From Apostichopus japonicus (taxonomy: Eukaryota > Echinodermata > Holothuroidea > Aspidochirotida > Stichopodidae), in NCBI RefSeq assembly GCF_037975245.1, contig NC_092563.1, positions 828,501-892,500 of the forward strand: a stretch of DNA of 64,000 nt, read 5' to 3'. The position numbers and the translations under genes were made by a program. The notes under the pieces are model-generated. The model saw only the letters and a list, made by a program, of their open reading frames with translations. It ran no database searches and had not been told where the DNA came from. Position 1 is the first letter of the stretch. Every line of letters begins with the position of its first letter. This document shows, one piece after another, positions 63,701-64,000 of this stretch.

Positions 63701-64000
63701 TATTTCTGATATTTTGTTTCCGTTTTGATTGGCATGGAGAAGGACGCTGTTTCTAGATAAGTTCGGCTGGTAAGTAAAGTATTGATTATATTAAACATTA
63801 CAACGTCGTAAATCTTGATATGTCTTCCGTTAAGTGCTGCTTGTTTTAATTCTAGACTAGGAACTCATTTTTTTCTGGTTTTTTTTCCCTTTCTCACAAA
63901 AGCTCTTTTTCTTCTTTTGGTATAAATTTTGTAATGTTCTGGTCCACTCATATTCTGTGCTGTTGTTGCTCCATGTATCAGTCTGAAAGTAAGAAATGTT
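60770..64000. other. Non-genic right end
   Basis: AT-rich with a C/T-rich patch (61060-61195), a G-rich patch (62538-62575) and poly-T runs. No exon chain, RNA gene or element with flanking duplications was recognised. Confidence 0.4.

Overview
The window is animal nuclear DNA: AT-rich, full of introns, with GT-AG splice sites, no operons, and dense short transposons and minisatellites. The protein families, the frequent 'taggcc' strings and the G-run short elements ending in GGCTACGCC-like termini suggest an invertebrate deuterostome. An echinoderm, perhaps a sea cucumber, is my best guess; that is inference and no species marker is present.

Layout. (1) 1-16 kb: ANO10-type anoctamin on the minus strand. 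I could chain seven coding exons with matching phases from the start codon at 13845 down to 1470; the 3' end lies beyond the left edge. Its introns carry a 75-80 bp minisatellite and two hAT-like miniature elements. (2) 16.2 kb: a tRNA-Phe(GAA) gene whose T arm is interrupted by about 33 bp. (3) 16.5-20 kb: transposon-rich DNA, with nested elements that have clear target-site duplications and a decayed non-LTR reverse transcriptase fragment. (4) 20.9-23.8 kb: complete ribosomal protein L13 (RPL13), minus strand, 213 aa. (5) 24.9-37.2 kb: complete mitochondrial leucyl-tRNA synthetase (LARS2), plus strand, 18 coding exons, 898 aa, head-to-head with RPL13 and so perhaps sharing a promoter region. 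Two of its introns hold large minisatellites. (6) 39.3-41.5 kb: a two-exon, nine-finger C2H2 zinc-finger protein of 689 aa, minus strand. (7) 43-64 kb: mostly non-coding, with a decayed copy of the last LARS2 exon, a 10-bp-repeat inverted-terminus element, SINE-like hairpin copies, a 1 kb minisatellite, and two weak candidate multi-exon coding chains (48.5-49.6 and 59.6-60.1 kb) that I could not assign.

The two translation genes (cytosolic ribosome, mitochondrial aminoacylation) form a housekeeping pair. I see no gene cluster acting as a novel pathway. The strongest unusual items are the interrupted tRNA-Phe, the LARS2 exon duplication, the snap-back retroposon family and a TE terminus that supplies a candidate splice donor.
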